DNA from: Eutypa lata | Taxonomy: Eukaryota; Ascomycota; Sordariomycetes; Xylariales; Diatrypaceae | Length of the DNA stretch: 64,000 nt | Direction of reading: 5' to 3' | Assembly: GCA_022661535.1 (NCBI GenBank) | Contig: JAKULF010000005.1 | Coordinates: forward strand, 4,402,001 to 4,466,000 | Shown here: positions 46,033 through 58,712 of the stretch, one piece after another | How the letters are laid out: each line of letters begins with the position of its first letter | Position numbering within the stretch: position 1 is the stretch's first letter | Notes under the pieces: model-generated | What the model was told of the DNA's origin: nothing | The model's input: only the letters and a program-made list of their open reading frames with translations | The model's database searches: none | Program-made: the position numbers and the translations under genes

Positions 46033-47879
46033 ATGTCGAAGCCTCATAGTGTGAACGGCAGCGAGTCCGAGTTCGAGTTCGTCGAGACTCCTAAAGCTCC
46101 CACTCCCACCTTCGAACAGCCAGAGAACTGTGGTGTGCGAACAACCAATGTAAGTGCTATCTCCCCTCCCTCCTTCGCTTCGAGCTATGCTTCCTAGCTT
46201 TCGGTATTTCCCACTCGAGCAGAGTTCAATGCCTTATTATACACATGATTGAAAGATTTCGAGACTTTTTAAGCTAATTCCTGCTTCTCTTCACTTAGTC
46301 GCCAGCTATCAAAAATGCCCCTCTCCCCGCCGATGCCTCTGGCAACGACAGCTTCTCCACTATCCTACTAATTTCTCTGATCGTTGGTGTGCCCCTCTGG
46401 CTTTCATGGAAGATCGGTGGTGGTTGCAAGACTGCCATTTTCTTCGGCTTGTTCACCTCGGTTCCCATTCTCGCCTCCTTCTGGATAGGCGCGTCCATGG
46501 TGGGCCCTCGAAAGAATGAGAAAGTCAAGTATCCGGGCCGCCCGGTCGAGCACTACCTCACCTTCAAGAACCAGGCCGATAAGGCCAAATATCATGGAAA
46601 GAGCAAGATCCCAATGGAGACGTTCTACGAAAAGTACTTCGACGGCGAGGTGGACTTCAAGGGCGACTGCCTTGAGACCCTGGAATACCGACACGACTGG
46701 GTCAGCTTCCAATTCACGGTCGCCCTCTGCAAATATTTCGTTTTGACCTTCATTCCCGAAGTCATTATGCACTCGAGAAGTCAAGGCAAGATAGCCAGAA
46801 CCCTCTAACTGTTGTACCGCCTAGCTAACACAGTAGTAGACGAGGAACAGGTCCGTGGCCACTACGACAGAGGTGATGACTTCTACGGCTGGTTCTTGGG
46901 ACCGCGCATGATCTACACATCCGGCGTTATTTCCGATGTTGAAGTTGAGGAATCTCTTGAGCAAATACAGGACAACAAGCTAGCCATCGTATGTGAGAAG
47001 ATCGCTCTGCAAAAGGACGAGTCCTTACTGGATATTGGCTGTGGTTGGGGTACTCTAGCCCGATTTGCCAGCGTGAACTACGGCGCCTGTGCTACGGGTA
47101 TCACACTTGGTCGTAACCAGACGGCTTGGGGTAACAAGGCTATGCGTGATGTGGATGTTCCCGAGGAACAAAGCAAGATTCTGTGCATGGACTACAGAGA
47201 TATCCCGGTGCCCCAGGGAGGTTACAATAAGATCACTTGTCTCGAGATGGCTGAGCACGTTGGCATTCGCAAGTTGGGTTCTTTCTTCAAGCAGGTCCAC
47301 GATATGCTTGACGACGATGGAGTCTTCTTCCTGCAATATGCTGGTCTTCGCAAATACTGGCAGTATGAAGATCTGATCTGGGGCTTGTTCATGAACAAGT
47401 ACGTTTTCCCTGGTGCTGACGCCTCTACTCCTCTCGGTATTGTCATCGACAAACTTGAAGCTGCTGGTTTTGAGGTCAAGGATATCGACACGATCGGTGT
47501 GCACTATTCGGCAACCCTGTGGAGATGGTACAGGAACTGGATGGCCAACCGTGACAATGTTGAGGCCAAGTATGGAAAGCGATGGTTCCGCGTAAGTTAC
47601 CTCATTCCCGTAGGGGAAAACATAAGGGATGCGTTACTAACAAATAATATATAGATTTGGGAATTCTTCCTTGCCTGGTCTACTATTACCTCTCGTCAAG
47701 GTAGCGCCACCTGCTTCCAGATCGTGCTCGTCAAGAACATCAACTCGACGCACAGAGTTGATGGCATCGGTAGCCAGTTCGGTCTGTCAGGCTCTCTCAA
47801 GTCGGCAGCTTCCAAGTTGAACCTGGCAAAATGGGCCAAGCAGAACGCCGATCTCTTCCCCACGGCATCAGCCCAGTAG
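46033..47879 (+). CDS. Sphingolipid C9-methyltransferase
   Basis: A membrane enzyme that uses S-adenosylmethionine to add the C9 methyl branch to the sphingoid base of fungal glucosylceramides. It is related to cyclopropane-fatty-acid synthases. I join four exons: 46033-46149, 46299-46785, 46840-47591 and 47655-47879, giving 526 aa, the usual family length. Two hydrophobic helices lie near residues 58-76 and 82-104. The methyltransferase part has SQDEEQVRGHYDRGDDFYGW, LLDIGCGWGTLARFA (SAM-binding loop, about residue 264) and CLEMAEHVGIRK. The intron at 46786-46839 appears to be a GC-AG intron (AAG|GCAAGA ... TAGTAG|AC). A GT donor 6 bases upstream (GTCAAG at 46780) also keeps the phase but would give HSRNEEQVR in place of the family-typical HSRSQDEEQVR. 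The ATG at 46033 is the first in the frame. Confidence 0.93.
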
Positions 47880-48734
47880 AGTTGGGATCTAGTTAGTAAC
47901 TGTAACCTGGATGAAGAGTCATAGAATTCGAACTGGTTCAGACCAACTATTCTAAAGCCCTTTACAAGGTGCTCTTAGAATCCTTATCAGTGCAGCTCTC
48001 TAGCGAATAGCAGCAGATAGGTAGCTATACAGACGTCTTGCTAGAGCACGAAGGAATTAAAATCATGGGGCTGCGGTCATAGGAGAAATAGACGGGGGAA
48101 ACAGAAGGGTAGATTCAGCTGGTGGTAGGTAATGTTAATTAGAAGAAGGACAAGTGATGATTTGCGCCACTCTCAACAATGCTCTATATCGAAATGTAAG
48201 AAGTACATAGTAATGCTAGTAGTCACTCTGCAGATTTGATGTGAGGTATAATGTAGTATACCAATGAGGTGCAATAACATGAAGCAAATCAACAACAGGA
48301 GCTTTTTTTAGTTCTCCTATCATAATATAGAGTACCCACTACATAGGGTTTGATGGTGGGTAGTTTGGCAGGTTTGGGCTTAATTGTGAGTTATGAATGG
48401 CCCAATTGGCCCGTGCATAAAACAGCTGAAACTCCATTTGCTAAGACCTTCAGATGGACAAGTCCAAGCCCCCTTCCAGTGACCAGTGACAAGAACAGGA
48501 CTGTGCAGTTGTGGATATTCATAACTAACACCTGCCAGCCTGCATACGTACTTCGTACTTCCTTCGCTCATTACATTCCTTCCTTTTGAGCTTCGTCATC
48601 CACACTTTCAAAAGACCCTTCTGTATTTCTCTCTCTCTCTCTAGGGTTCCCTTATTTACATATCCGAGGAGCTTCCTCGCTCGTACAATTTTCTCTAGTG
48701 TATTATTTGCTTTTGACGAGCGTCTTTCTGCGTC
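47880..48734. other. Intergenic region between C9-methyltransferase and PAN1
   Basis: 0.85 kb holding the methyltransferase 3' flank and the PAN1 promoter and leader. There is a CT-rich tract shortly before the PAN1 start. No gene is supported. Confidence 0.65.
48629..48642 (+). promoter_or_regulatory. CT-rich tract upstream of PAN1
   Basis: A CTCTCTCTCTCTCT tract about 93 bases before the PAN1 ATG. Such pyrimidine tracts commonly lie near transcription start sites of strongly expressed fungal genes. The role here is inferred from position only. Confidence 0.35.
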
Positions 48735-51700
48735 ATGTATTCCAATTCCAATTCTTTCCTAGGCGGCGGTAATAGCCTGCGACCTGGTGCCCCCCAACAA
48801 TATGGCAACTCATTCGGTATGGGTGCTGGCAATCCAGGTCAGCAGCAGCAGCAGCAACAACAACAACAGCAACAACCCGGACTTGGACAGCAGCAAAGCC
48901 CATTCGCTCCGCAATCCACAGGCTTCGGTCAAGCTCCGTTAAATCAGCAGTATACGGGTTTTCCGGGCGCGCAAGGCATGCAGCAGCAGCGTACGGGAAT
49001 GCCGCAACAACAACCTCAGGGCTTACAGCCCCAATATACCGGCTTTCCTGGCCAGCCTCCTCAACAGCAAGCCTTCCAGACGGGTGTTCCGCCGCTTCCA
49101 CAAATCCCTCAACAATTTCAACAGCAGTTTAACCAGCAGCAACAGCAACAGCCGCCGCCACAGCAGCAGCAGCAACAGCAGCCGCAGTTTCAGTCTCAGA
49201 ACTCCTTCACGACGCCGACTATTCAAGCTCCTCCAGCAGCGCAACCCCAAGCCGCGTCTATCCTGCCTCAGCCCACAGGTTTCAGCGCAATGGCTGCCTC
49301 GTTTAAAACTGGTGGAGGTGATACGCAACCTCAAGCCCGCCCGGCTAAGCCGACACCCGCTAATAAGATCCCTAATATCCGACTATCCTTCATTACGGCT
49401 CAAGATCAGGCAAAGTTCGAGACGTTGTTCAAGTCAGCTGTTGGTGATCAAATGACAATGTCCGGCGAGAAAGCTCGAGATCTCCTATTGAGATCAAGAC
49501 TAGATGGGGATTCACTATCGCACATATGGTACGATGCCCACCTAAGTCGTTGTCCATCTTAATCAGCAGATGGAGCTATCTAACACATTTATCTCATAGG
49601 ACACTTGCGGATACCACTCGATCGGGCGAATTACACTTTCCGGAATTCGCGTTAGCCATGTATCTCTGTAACCTAAGGCTCGTTAACAAGCCGCTGCCAC
49701 CGAGTCTTCCGGATAACGTGAAGAACGAAGTGTCGAGTATGGTAGACATCATCAACTTCAGTATTGCCGAAGAGGGTGGTTCCGCCGCGCCAGCGACCAA
49801 TGCGTCAGACTTCACCAGACAAAACACAGCTACGCCTCCGACTATCCAGGCGCCTCAGCCTTTATCCAACAACTCGCAGTTGCTTCAAGCTCAAATGACA
49901 GGGTTTCCCAGCCAGCCTACTGGTTTCCCTGGCCAACAAGGCCTGCAGCAGGGGCTACAGTCTCAACAAACTGGTTTCCCAGGAGGCTTGAACAACTCTC
50001 AGCCGACAGGCTATAACGGACCTCGACCTCCCATGCCTCCCATGCCTACAGGTTTCCCTGGAGGCCTGTCACCCGCCACTGCGGCTCCGCTAAATGCACA
50101 ACCCACGGGTCTACCTGGCCAATGGGGTCTAGTAAATGCGCCCGCATCCGGATTGCCCAACATAGATGCATTGCACGCGCGCATGATGCCTCAAGCTGGT
50201 CGTGAGCAACAGAGTTACACCACTGCTGGCCTATCAGGTAATGCCGTCATTCCATGGGCAATCACCAAGGATGAGAAGCGGCGGTACGATGAACTTTTCC
50301 GAGCATGGGACGGACTCAACAAGGGGTACATTGGGGGAGACCAGGCAATCGAAATTATGGGCCAGAGTGGTCTAGAGAAGACCGACCTCGAACGCATTTG
50401 GACACTCTCCGATAATGGAAATAAGGGTCGCCTTAACCTTGACGAATTCGCTGTTGCGATGCATTTAATTTACAGGAAACTCAATGGTTACCCCATTCCC
50501 AATACTTTACCGCCCGAACTGATTCCACCGTCCACCCGCAATTTCAGTGAATCGCTAGGTACCGTGAAGTCCATGCTGAGCCAGGAATCCGAATTCCGTA
50601 AAAACTCGGGGGCCTCTCTGCTGCCCCAAAAGACGGGCGTCAGTTACTTGAAGAGCCATTCTTTTAAGGGGAATGCTGGTTTTGGCGGCGGGCGTAAGGA
50701 TGCAACCGTGTTCAAGAATAACGATGACGATGTTGGTTATAAATCTAGTGCGCGTCGCCGGATCGGCGGCACAAGTTCACCTCGGCCTCAGTCGCCTGCG
50801 TCTCCTGCATCTACTACCTCCAATGATGAGCTTAGTCTCGACCAGCTAAGAAAAAAGATACGCGAAAAGCAAGTCCTACTGGATGCATTAGATGCTAAGG
50901 ATGAGGAAGCCGCTGAAGAAGATGATTTACTCGATAGACGTGACAGGCGTGAAGCAGAGGAACTTTACAGGCGCATCCGCCGCATTCAGGAGGACATTGA
51001 TTCACATCCCGATGCTGCTATTAGCAGCGGTGATTCCGAAGCTGAGCGACGAGCCATGAAACGCCAGCTTCAGAACTTAACTGATAAGATTCCTCAGCTG
51101 GCATCTGAGGTCAGGAAGACCGAGAAAGCCATCGCTGATGCCAAGCTTGAGTTATTCCGGCTCAAGGATGCCAAGGCCCATCCTGGTAGTGCCTCGACAA
51201 TCGTTGGCACGGGACCTGGTGGTGCAATTACAGAATCAGATCGTCTAAAAGCCAGGGCTAAGGCTATGATGCAGCAACGTACAGCTGCTCTTACTGGTAA
51301 GAAGATTGACACCACTGGTGATGATACGGACGCGCCAAAGCGACTGGAGGAAGAAAACCTTCGGATTAGAACCGAAAAGGAGAATAACGAACGTATGGTC
51401 CGAGATGTTGAGGATAGTGTCCGGGATTTTGCCCGAGGAATCGAAGACAACCTCAAGGAGGGTGGGCAAACCCCAGCCAATGAGCACGAGAAACGACGGT
51501 GGGATGATGCACTAGGCGTGGAAGACGAGGTCCGAGACTTCATCTTCGATTTGCAACGATCGAGCCGGGCGGCACGTGTCAGGTCCCAGGACCGCCGAGG
51601 AGGACGGGCTGCCACGTCTGAACCTGTGAAGGCTGAGGCTCCACCTACCCGGGTTGATAGTCCCTCCGTGACGTCGCGCACTGCTACGCCCACGACAAGC

Positions 51701-53384
51701 CAATCCCCAGCTCCTAGCGGTGGCTCATATTCTTCTTACAAAACTCCAGAGGAGCGAGCTGCGTTTATCAAACAACAAGCTGAGCAGCGTATGGCTGAGC
51801 GTCTTGCTGCCCTTGGTATCAAAGCTCCCTCCAAACCTGGCGAGACTGCTGCCCAGCGCATGGAGCGTGAAAAGGCCGAGCGGGCCGCCAAGCTTCGGCA
51901 GGCAGAAGAGGAAGATGCCAGACGCGAAACTGAACGCCAGGCTAGAATTGCCGACGAGCAAGGTGTCCCGCCTCCGGCTCCCAAGACTGAAGCTAAGAAG
52001 CCACCTCCACCACCGTCGAGACACCGGTCCAAGGGTGAGGATGCCTCTAGAAAAGCCGAGGAAGAAGAAAGCGCAAAGAAGGCGGAAGAGGAGCGTCTTG
52101 CGCGAGAGCGCGAAGAACAAGAACGTGCTACTCAGCAGTTAGTGTAAGTTATTTTTCGGTTTCATAAACTTTACGAAGTCTGAGCTAATGCGATACAGGG
52201 AGAGTGCAAGGGAGCAGGAAGACGAGCTAGTTAAGGAACGTGAGGCTGCAGCTGCTCGCCTGAAAGCCCTTGAAGAACAGGTCCGTCAAGGCAAGCTTAA
52301 GAAAGAGGAGGAAAAGAAGAAGAAGAAGGCCGCTGTAGCCGAAGCGAAGGAAAAGGAAGCCAAGTTGGCAGCTCAAAAGGCCGAGATCGAAGCTGCACGA
52401 CAACGCGAGTTAGAGCTGCAGCGTCAACTTGAATCAATCGACGACGACTCATCGTCTTCTGAAGATGAGGGCCCTCAACAGATCACCCCACAAGCCTCTA
52501 CTCCAACTCTCGGTGGTAGTCAAGCCGGCAGTCAGGAAGTAGAGCGCAAGTCCACCCCGCCACCAGCTCCCACAGCTCCGGTTGTGTCTCCACCCACAGT
52601 AGTGACCAGCTCTCCTTCCGACACCGCCGCCTCAAGCCGCAACCCGTACTTCCGAATGATGTCCCAGTCTTCAGCAGAATCACCCCCCAGTGCCCCTCCT
52701 GCTACTGCTACTGCTCCTCAGGCCGAAGTGTCCACGAACCCCTTCCACCGCATGACCCAGGATACCGGCGGCAAGCCCGCCACTGCTGCCGCTCCCGTCG
52801 TACCGCAGCCCACCGGTAACGTCTCCAGGAAGCGCCCCGACACCGACGACGAATGGGGCTCCGGCAACGAAGAGTCGGACTCCGACGACTCCGACGACGA
52901 CCGCCCCGCCGCCGGCGCTGCCCAACTCGCCTCCCTGCTCTTCGGCTCCATGGGTCCGCCCCGTCCCTTATCTGCCACGGGGGACAAGTCCGCCAGGGCT
53001 TCTCCCGCTGTCCCGTCTGCACCCTTCACTCCTCCCGTGCCGTCCGCGCCGTTCGGCGACAACGATGGCGGCGCTCCCCTAGGGACGTCACCAGCAGCTC
53101 CTCCCCCTCCTCCACCTCCCATGCCTGAGTCCGGCGGCCCGCCGCCCCCTCCGCCCATGCCTAGTGCCGGCGCGCCGCCGCCGCCCCCTCTTCCCGGCAT
53201 GGGTCCCCCTCCCCCGCCTCCTCCGCCTCCCGCGGCGGGCGGTGGCGGTGATATGCCGGCGCCTGCCGGTGGTGGTGGTCGACCTTCCGGGTTCCTAGGC
53301 GAGATCCAGGCTGGTAGGGCGCTGAAGAAGACCCAGACTAAGGATAAGAGCATTGCTGCTGTGGCGGGGAGGGTGTTGGATTAA
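48735..53384 (+). CDS. PAN1: Pan1, actin cytoskeleton-regulatory endocytosis scaffold (EH domains)
   Basis: A scaffold of the Pan1-Sla1-End3 complex that couples endocytic coats to Arp2/3-driven actin assembly at the plasma membrane. I join three exons: 48735-49528, 49600-52143 and 52199-53384, giving 1,507 aa. The first join completes [20 protein letters not shown] inside EH domain 1 (about residues 212-305). EH domain 2 (about 484-580) reads [20 protein letters not shown] and [21 protein letters not shown] polyGln N-terminus and the region between the EH domains contain many QxTGF-type repeats ([28 protein letters not shown]). A long charged coiled coil follows, then a polyproline region and a WH2-like end ([15 protein letters not shown]) that binds and activates actin/Arp2/3. 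Length and order fit fungal Pan1 well. Confidence 0.95.
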
Positions 53385-55555
53385 ATGGACAGATAAGTGG
53401 ATGGATGTAAGGATGAGAGAGAGAAGAGGGCGCTTGGTAGTAGAGTATGGGTTGGTGTATTGATTGAAGGAGGTTGAGATTGTAAGTTGTGTGTGTGTGG
53501 TGATAATTAATTTACCTTGGTAGAAGAATCATTAAATAATGGGGGTCTTTTATGGAAGTACACGTGTTAGAAGAAGAAAGTTCAAAGTCCAAGAAAGAAT
53601 TCGAAGTCGCAGAAAGGTTTGGATGGTGTGGCAGTAAGCAAGCAAGCAGGCTGTATGACGGGCAGGCAGGTGTCTTCGTTTTTGTTGTACGTATAACTGT
53701 GGAAAGATGGTTATGATAACTGCGCGTTCATATTAGGTATGTTCAGTTCAGTCACTCAGCAAGACTGTTGTTGGTTGCTTCTTGCTGCTTCTCGAACTGG
53801 CTTATCTACCTGTATTTTACTTTGGTTTATAATATCTCGAGTACATATGTATATCTTCATGTTTACTGGTAATAACGTTTAGCTTAACAGTGGTGACTGT
53901 TGTGGGCCGCCATGGTATGTTATTCGCCTATATAAAGGGGTTGCTGTATGATGATGAATATATTTCAATGCTTTGCAACCTTGGTAGTTTTCAAGAGTAT
54001 GAGACTGTCGTATGTTCACATTTACATACGTGCTCTCTTACTCTTCTCTTACGAAGATGGATCGATGGTGCGGGATATTACTTGATATTGTCCATTACTG
54101 ATATGAGACGTTCTGAATCCAAGCGAAATAATGTTCGCAATCATCGTAAACAAACTGCCTGTGCAGCATATAAGTTGAATAAGGAATTATAATAATAAAC
54201 GTTAACTAGGTACTGATATGGTTTTACATGCCGCCATTATAAAATGACTGCAAGGCATTTCTTAAAAACAAATCAATGTTCCTGTTATATAACCAATAAC
54301 CATTTCCATATTACATGTACAGTTTATTCCAAATGTTGGTTAATATCACGTCAAACAGCATTGTTTGAGGGTAACTGTAGATATCATTGAAGAAGCTTGC
54401 TTTTCCCTTGGAGTTGCCTTCTGGATACGATATGTTCAACTACATACTACTATACCTACCATGCCATAGTCCTACAATGGAATGGGCACATATCTAATGG
54501 AGCTTGTCGAACATTGGTTGAAAGTGAGTCTAGAATTATCTTCAACCCTTTCTTCCCGCGAGTTTTCTATTCATGTAAAGTTACCATCCTTTATAGTAGT
54601 TAGTATATCTTGTTAATAAATCCACACGTGTCCATAATTCTCACAATCATCAGAGGTTATAAATATTGCATTCTAGCTCAGCTTCATTATAGCTAATAAC
54701 TATTCTATCCCCTCTGTCGCCTTCGCCCCTATATATACACATATGTGCCTTGTCACAGTTGGTCTAGAAGCACAGGGGCTTGATTTGTGACTTTCTATAT
54801 CTTCTATTACATTCTGGGCTAAGAAAGGGAGGAAATCTAGCCATTACTAATAGGTTACAAGAAGTATAGGTGTGGGTACACGATTCAGTGCTTGGTAATC
54901 AAGTTGTTGTTGGATTGTAACTGTAGTCATCGTCATCTTGTCGTCATATTGGTCAAAACATGGACACCTGAGCGAAAGGAGTATATTCAGGATTCATCAG
55001 GAATCTACCTTAAAAATACCTACCTACATGCAGGGTGATTATTTAGGTGATATACTACTATACATACTTGAATGGCGGCATTGAACAGCTTTTGGTGCCA
55101 CCTTCTGGGTGGTTGGCGAAGTGACTTGAATAACTCAAATGTAATACCTAAAGCAACACCACCACTTAGACCAACTAATAACCACATGCACGATCACCCG
55201 AGTATCTAATTAGTTCGTAAGAAATACGACATGTATATTTTGTTACAGGAATTTGTTTAGAATTGAAAGCTGAATAGTCATAACTCCATAAAGTATAGCC
55301 AACCCAATAAATATAAAGGAAACCGTAAATGATGCAACAGCAGTAGATGAATTTGGGTATATTCTTAGAGAGGTTGGCATAGCTCCAGACCTGAAGTTTC
55401 CATACATCTTGTAGGGATTCATAGAACTCTGGGAATGGGGCCATTTCAGGAAATTTCCATTGGTTTGCCATCTGATGGGGATTCATAGACGCAGCATTAC
55501 TCCTAACAATATCATAACACAACGCGAACGACCAAAACCCAATGAATATTGACCC
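53385..55555. other. Intergenic region downstream of PAN1
   Basis: 2.2 kb, increasingly AT-rich to the right, holding the 3' flanks of PAN1 and of the convergent membrane-protein gene. A minus-strand frame with an ATG near 55486 and ending at 55175 has one hydrophobic stretch (KFIYCCCIIYGFLYIYWVGY) but no recognisable family. I do not call it. Confidence 0.5.
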
Positions 55556-57277
55556 TCAAGACGTTTCCCCACTGTACGGCCCATAAGAATGGTGCATCGG
55601 CTGTTGTAGTTCGATATCCTCCAATCTCGATACAGCTCCTGAAGCAGGGCCCCCGTCATACGTAGGACGAAAATAAAGCGTGTTATTAGGCGGAGAGCTC
55701 GTAGAAAGAGCCCCTCGACTAGAGCGCTCGGCCTTTGCAACAAGATTATAAGGCTTTGCCAGAAGGCCAATATATGTCTCAGGTGAAAAGAGTAGGTGGC
55801 GAGAAAACAAAGGGACACCATCGAGAATAATGTTCCCACCAATCTCAATCTGTAGTGGTAACTCTGCGATAGCATGGAAGTATTCATCGGCTTCCCTCGA
55901 ATCTTGGACCACGGCGTGCAATATAGGCTTCGCCTCGCGGTTCATCTCGGCCGCAATCCACATCACTATCACCCTCCCAAACACGCCGCTTATTAGGATA
56001 AGGGATAAACACATGAGGGCGACTGAGATGGACATCAGCGTAGAGGAGGCGAACAAGGCGGTGCCGAAAGCGAAAACGGCCACGCTACAGCTTTTTGAAA
56101 CTGTCTTCATAATTGCGTGCCACCTCGTCACACCTTCTACTGATATTACGACATAAAAGCACATCTTGTTGTATACCGACGGCTGCAATGAACCTATGGT
56201 GATTCGGTGCCTTGTGTTGACACCTTTCTTGATGTACTCAAGTGCATTCGGATGTCGAGATCTGTCAGTGATCTTATGCGCGGTTGTCGAGACTGATATC
56301 CCCAAAGGCTTTTGGGACACACGGATAGTCCAGCTTTTGCTAAAAGGTGCTGCAAGGAGGGATTCGCCAATAGAGACAACCACAACGAGGAAGTACCAGA
56401 ACCACATCCAGCCCCAGGACCGGCACCACCAGGTGACTACAGATCCCTGCTGAGCATACCACATCGGTACTAGAATTATGATAATCAGGGATACCTGGGT
56501 AGCAATGCCAATCCAAATCCTTCCGCTGAAGACCCCCCCAGTGTCGGATTCCGCGGCTCGTCCCATGACCCTCTTTGCAAACATTTGCGCTGGGGTGGTG
56601 GACATCTTCACCGAAGCAGAGGATTCAACAGCGGCAGTAGATAAGCCCGTTGCTGGGATCGTGGTCTTAGCCCAGTCTAACTGGGAGCGCAGGTGAGAAT
56701 TGTCGCTAATTGTTGGCATAAGTCCTCCATATAGTGTCTTCTTCTCTGGGTCGAAATCAGTGGCGTTATCAGGAGCTATCGTCGCGCCGAGGGAGAGAAA
56801 CATGCTAAGTATACCAGCAAGGGGTATAAGTTTGTACACTATCCACATCTCCTTCGATGGGGCCCCAAGAAGGGCGCCGGCCGTAGGGAGTAGACTCATC
56901 GCCCCTGATGCACCGTTATATTCGGCCGCGTTGAGCTGCCCAACTTGCTCGAGGGCAACTGTGAGGTTGGAGAGACATTGAGATAACGTGTCGCCTGAAC
57001 GGATCCTATTGCCTCTCAGCGTCCATATACTCATGACGAGATCACCGCTTTCGTCGTTGACCGATGCGGCCTGCTCTGGGTTCAGGGTTGGGACCGGTTG
57101 GAATTCACTCGTAAATGATGCCTCACTTTTGGGAATACCGGCGGCGAGTAGTAATGGGAGACGAAAGACAGGAAGTAACATGGCTCTGGATCGCATAATA
57201 GTATCGCTCAAGATGATTTTGAGCATTCCCGGAAGATTGATGACATTCACGGACGGTCGTTTTTTGGAGTAAGCCAT
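55556..57277 (-). CDS. Uncharacterised multi-pass membrane protein
   Basis: I do not recognise the family. It is a single-exon gene of 573 aa. Hydrophobic segments lie near residues 33-49 (LLPVFRLPLLLAAGI), 144-168 (ending LAGILSMFLSLGATI), 253-276 (IWIGIATQVSLIIIILVPMW), 286-310 (WFWYFLVVVVSIGESLLA) and about 395-440 (two adjacent helices with MSISVALMCLSLILISGVFG). Between the first two is a hydrophilic loop with possible N-glycosylation sites (NLT), consistent with an outside or lumenal loop. The C-terminal tail is Ser/Pro-rich. The N-terminus SVNVINLPGMLKIILSDTIM is followed by a short basic motif (MRSR). I know of fungal hypothetical proteins with this general plan but cannot name a function. 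It is divergent from the desaturase gene, 1.4 kb away. The ATG at 57277 is the first in a long clean frame. Confidence 0.75.
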   Translation of the reverse strand: MAYSKKRPSVNVINLPGMLKIILSDTIMRSRAMLLPVFRLPLLLAAGIPKSEASFTSEFQPVPTLNPEQAASVNDESGDLVMSIWTLRGNRIRSGDTLSQCLSNLTVALEQVGQLNAAEYNGASGAMSLLPTAGALLGAPSKEMWIVYKLIPLAGILSMFLSLGATIAPDNATDFDPEKKTLYGGLMPTISDNSHLRSQLDWAKTTIPATGLSTAAVESSASVKMSTTPAQMFAKRVMGRAAESDTGGVFSGRIWIGIATQVSLIIIILVPMWYAQQGSVVTWWCRSWGWMWFWYFLVVVVSIGESLLAAPFSKSWTIRVSQKPLGISVSTTAHKITDRSRHPNALEYIKKGVNTRHRITIGSLQPSVYNKMCFYVVISVEGVTRWHAIMKTVSKSCSVAVFAFGTALFASSTLMSISVALMCLSLILISGVFGRVIVMWIAAEMNREAKPILHAVVQDSREADEYFHAIAELPLQIEIGGNIILDGVPLFSRHLLFSPETYIGLLAKPYNLVAKAERSSRGALSTSSPPNNTLYFRPTYDGGPASGAVSRLEDIELQQPMHHSYGPYSGETS

Positions 57278-58712
57278 TGTCTTTGTTAAATAAGGGTATA
57301 TGAGACTTGCCCGGTATAAAAGTAGCGCTTAAGCCTTCCTGGAGGGAGATGCTAGGACATTCAAAGTAGTTAGAAGAGGCAGATACTTGTCCGTCATATG
57401 ACTGCCTCGATAACTCAAGTGATTATGTGGTGAACAACACTTATTGCTAGACCACCTTGATGTCAAAACGGGAAGAGTGTGCTGGGACTCGAGGAAACTG
57501 TTAAACTCCCAGGCTGCTAATATATGAAGCATGAGTCTGAGGACCGAGGTCAGCCTTGAACTACCAAATAGTTGCACGAGATAGCCAAACTGCATTTTTC
57601 CAGTTGGTGGCGTCCTTTTCTGAGAGAGATAGTGTCCACGACATATTCTTGAGACCAGCAAGTAAAATAAATTGCTATTTTAATATACCCATGTACCTTT
57701 TCCGGATACAACACGGAGGCATAGTGAAGACACAAGATGGGCTGGCAATGATAGCTCGCCATTACCTAGGAGTTACATCTAAGTACAATGCGTCGAGCGA
57801 TTTTTCGCAGTAGGCCCCATGAACTATTTTTGCATTACTTTTGAGCGTAATATAGGTAGTTCTTTTCTCTGGAGAGAGCATCCAAAACATACTGGGTTTT
57901 AAGTTGCATTTATTGGGTTGCAAACTGCAATATCCCGTTGCACTTGTGATAAAGCCGCAAATACTATCCTATCAATCATTGCGTATGTAGCATACCGTCG
58001 ACGACACTGCAGATGTGCAGATCTTAAATAGAAGTCATTAAAACACTGGTTGAAGGGCAACAGCCACATGCCGGGGTCTCCTGATATGGAAGGCTATAGC
58101 CGCTCCCATCAATATCCTTGCATTGGACACATATATTTAACTCTGGCTCAGCCTCGTGAGAACAATCCCTCTATTATCTTCACCCATCGACTTAAACTCA
58201 CCTTGTCGCATATCATCTGGAAGCTATGGGTCTGATCTTGTCGTCTACTACATTTTGGTTGAATTTTGCGGTAAGAGTAAAAGCAAATTACTGAAAGCAT
58301 CAAATTTGCACTTTGTATTTGGTCATGGATAAATTCTATTTCATCCCATTATAGGTGTGGTAATACACAGACTTCCCAAAATGTGGGTGGCTGCAGCAAT
58401 CGTAAGCTTCGTTGTAGCGCGAACTTCCCGAAGCAAATAGCCTAGGGGTTTTTTTCGCTCTTATCAAAACGCCACATGTTACCCGTTCTTTTATACGACA
58501 TTTTCTCACCTTTTATGTCGTAGCATAACTTTGGGATGGTCCGATTATGTAGTTAGCCCCTTAATCTTTCCTCTTCTTAATCGTCCTAATTATATATGGT
58601 ACCCAGGCTAGTGCGGTGCACTGACCATGCAATATTATAAAAGTTATCGGTTTTCCCTCTCTTTTCCAACTCATGCTATATATGTATTTATTTTCAGTCA
58701 GACACCGCTGAT
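57278..58712. promoter_or_regulatory. Divergent region between membrane-protein gene and desaturase gene
   Basis: 1.4 kb between two start codons pointing outward, so it should hold both promoters. The DNA is AT-rich. Short frames here are random in composition. No specific site can be named. Confidence 0.5.

Noticed and set aside
52718..53353. A Gly/Pro-rich minus-strand frame of 211 codons opposite the end of PAN1.
   Set aside because: It mirrors the polyproline coding region of PAN1 on the plus strand.
55175..55522. A minus-strand frame of about 100 codons with one strongly hydrophobic stretch, just downstream of the membrane-protein gene.
   Set aside because: No conserved motif, AT-rich DNA with many Tyr/Ile codons, and the only ATG is internal. 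It could be a 3' UTR frame. Too weak to call a gene.
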